Positions 63,567 to 64,000 of a stretch of DNA of 64,000 bases are shown piece after piece. A program made the translations under genes and the position numbers. Position 1 is the stretch's first letter. Each line of letters opens with the position of its first letter. Under the pieces are notes generated by a model that had not been told where the DNA came from, did no database searches, and saw only the letters and a list, made by a program, of their open reading frames with translations. Where the stretch lies: positions 29,990 to 93,989 of the forward strand of contig NZ_FMVT01000013.1 in NCBI RefSeq assembly GCF_900102505.1, in the 5' to 3' direction. Source of the stretch: Paracoccus tibetensis (GTDB lineage: Bacteria; Pseudomonadota; Alphaproteobacteria; Rhodobacterales; Rhodobacteraceae).

Positions 63567-63781
63567 ACTATGATCAAGCGTTAAACGCGAGCGGCGATGT
63601 GCGGGGCTTGCACAACAAGAGGCCTCGGACCGATGCCGGGCCGGCGCGCTCATAGACCGCTCTGGTAGGAGCGGACTTGATCGACAGGTGAGGTGGTTGA
63701 GTTACGGTTCTTTCCCCGCAATGTACTGAGCCTGTATACTGCCAAGCTGGCCTGCCCCGATGAGGTGGTCCATCTCTTGTC

Positions 63782-64000
63782 TTAGTGCATGACAGATCCT
63801 GGCGCTATGGTTGGGGTGGCCGGCGAAGCGGCTCCGGATGGCGGAGCCGGCCATTGCATGGCCTCTGGAGCCGGAGGCCGATATCCCAAGGATGAATGTG
63901 GGCGCTTTGTGTTGTAGTGTTTGCGCCAGCCCTCGATGACGATCTTTGCCTCGGCAAGGCTGTAGAAGATCTCGCCGTTCAGGAGCTCGTCTCTTAGCTT
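63782..64000 (-). CDS. IS3-family transposase OrfB, C-terminal part (runs off the window)
   Basis: 72 codons are visible on the complement from the window edge. They end with the characteristic IS3 OrfB tail: GEIFYSLAEAKIVIEGWRKHYNTKRPHSSLGYRPPAPEAMQ and a proline-rich end before TAA at 63782. The catalytic core lies outside the window, so intactness cannot be judged. It is on the opposite strand from the OrfA fragment at 62756 and belongs to a different copy. Confidence 0.85.
   Translation of the reverse strand, partial: KLRDELLNGEIFYSLAEAKIVIEGWRKHYNTKRPHSSLGYRPPAPEAMQWPAPPSGAASPATPTIAPGSVMH

Overview
The window reads as about 64 kb of a GC-rich alphaproteobacterial replicon, most likely Rhodobacterales and Paracoccus-like. 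The pointers are the GC-rich codon use, the family make-up (tripartite tricarboxylate and PotABCD-type transporters, an OpgC-type acyltransferase, the gene set of the nicotinate cluster) and several insertion-sequence families. The assignment is inference; no rRNA, tRNA, replication or partition gene is visible.

Layout. (1) 1-10.6 kb: a peptide/opine-type ABC transporter (permeases, binding protein, fused double ATPase) divergent from a LysR regulator, then a FadR-type regulator divergent from pxpA, a fused pxpBC and a biotin carboxylase/BCCP protein. Together these suggest uptake and hydrolysis of 5-oxoproline or related lactams. (2) 10.6-18.9 kb: an accessory island of lower and mixed GC. 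It holds a pair of unusual genes (an N-terminal 'restriction-system' type protein without nuclease, and a DUF4041/GIY-YIG protein), an AAA ATPase next to a subtilase-family partner whose whole catalytic domain is missing, an intact IS30 element and a small HNH protein. (3) 18.9-35.8 kb: a near-complete aerobic nicotinate degradation locus (nicAB, nicC, nicD, nicE, nicF, nicX, MarR regulators). It is merged with a VanA-like Rieske oxygenase and its ferredoxin reductase, a sodium-solute symporter with a small partner, and a TctCBA transporter. (4) 35.8-42.9 kb: GntR regulator, ADP-ribosylglycohydrolase-fold hydrolase, PfkB kinase and a complete polyamine-type ABC transporter, followed by a frameshifted Asp/Glu racemase remnant. 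(5) 42.9-46 kb: IS wreckage. A truncated IS5-family copy with a nonsense codon abuts an IS6-family element that has cut off the C-terminus of a dmeF-like cation efflux gene. (6) 46-62.4 kb: a LuxR-type regulator, three DUF3131 proteins (one fused to an SGNH hydrolase), an outer-membrane-like protein, an OpgC-like acyltransferase and a BcsA/OpgH-like glycosyltransferase. Next to them lie a GAF protein, a membrane PP2C (RsbU-like) phosphatase, a STAS antagonist, an HATPase anti-sigma-type kinase and a secreted GH16-RTX glycanase. (7) 62.4-64 kb: IS3 fragments and broken genes.

How the genes fit together. In region 3 the chemistry can be followed gene by gene: NicAB hydroxylates nicotinate to 6-hydroxynicotinate; NicC gives 2,5-dihydroxypyridine; NicX opens the ring; NicD deformylates; NicF deamidates; NicE isomerises maleate to fumarate. 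The Rieske pair and the extra transporters suggest entry of a modified pyridine carboxylate or another aromatic, under an operator that is a perfect 18-bp palindrome. Region 6 looks like a surface or periplasmic glucan locus: polymerase, DUF3131 glycan-active proteins, acyl decoration and a secreted glycanase. A partner-switching signalling module is placed beside it. This locus, and the subtilase partner without a protease core, are the most interesting candidates for undescribed biology.
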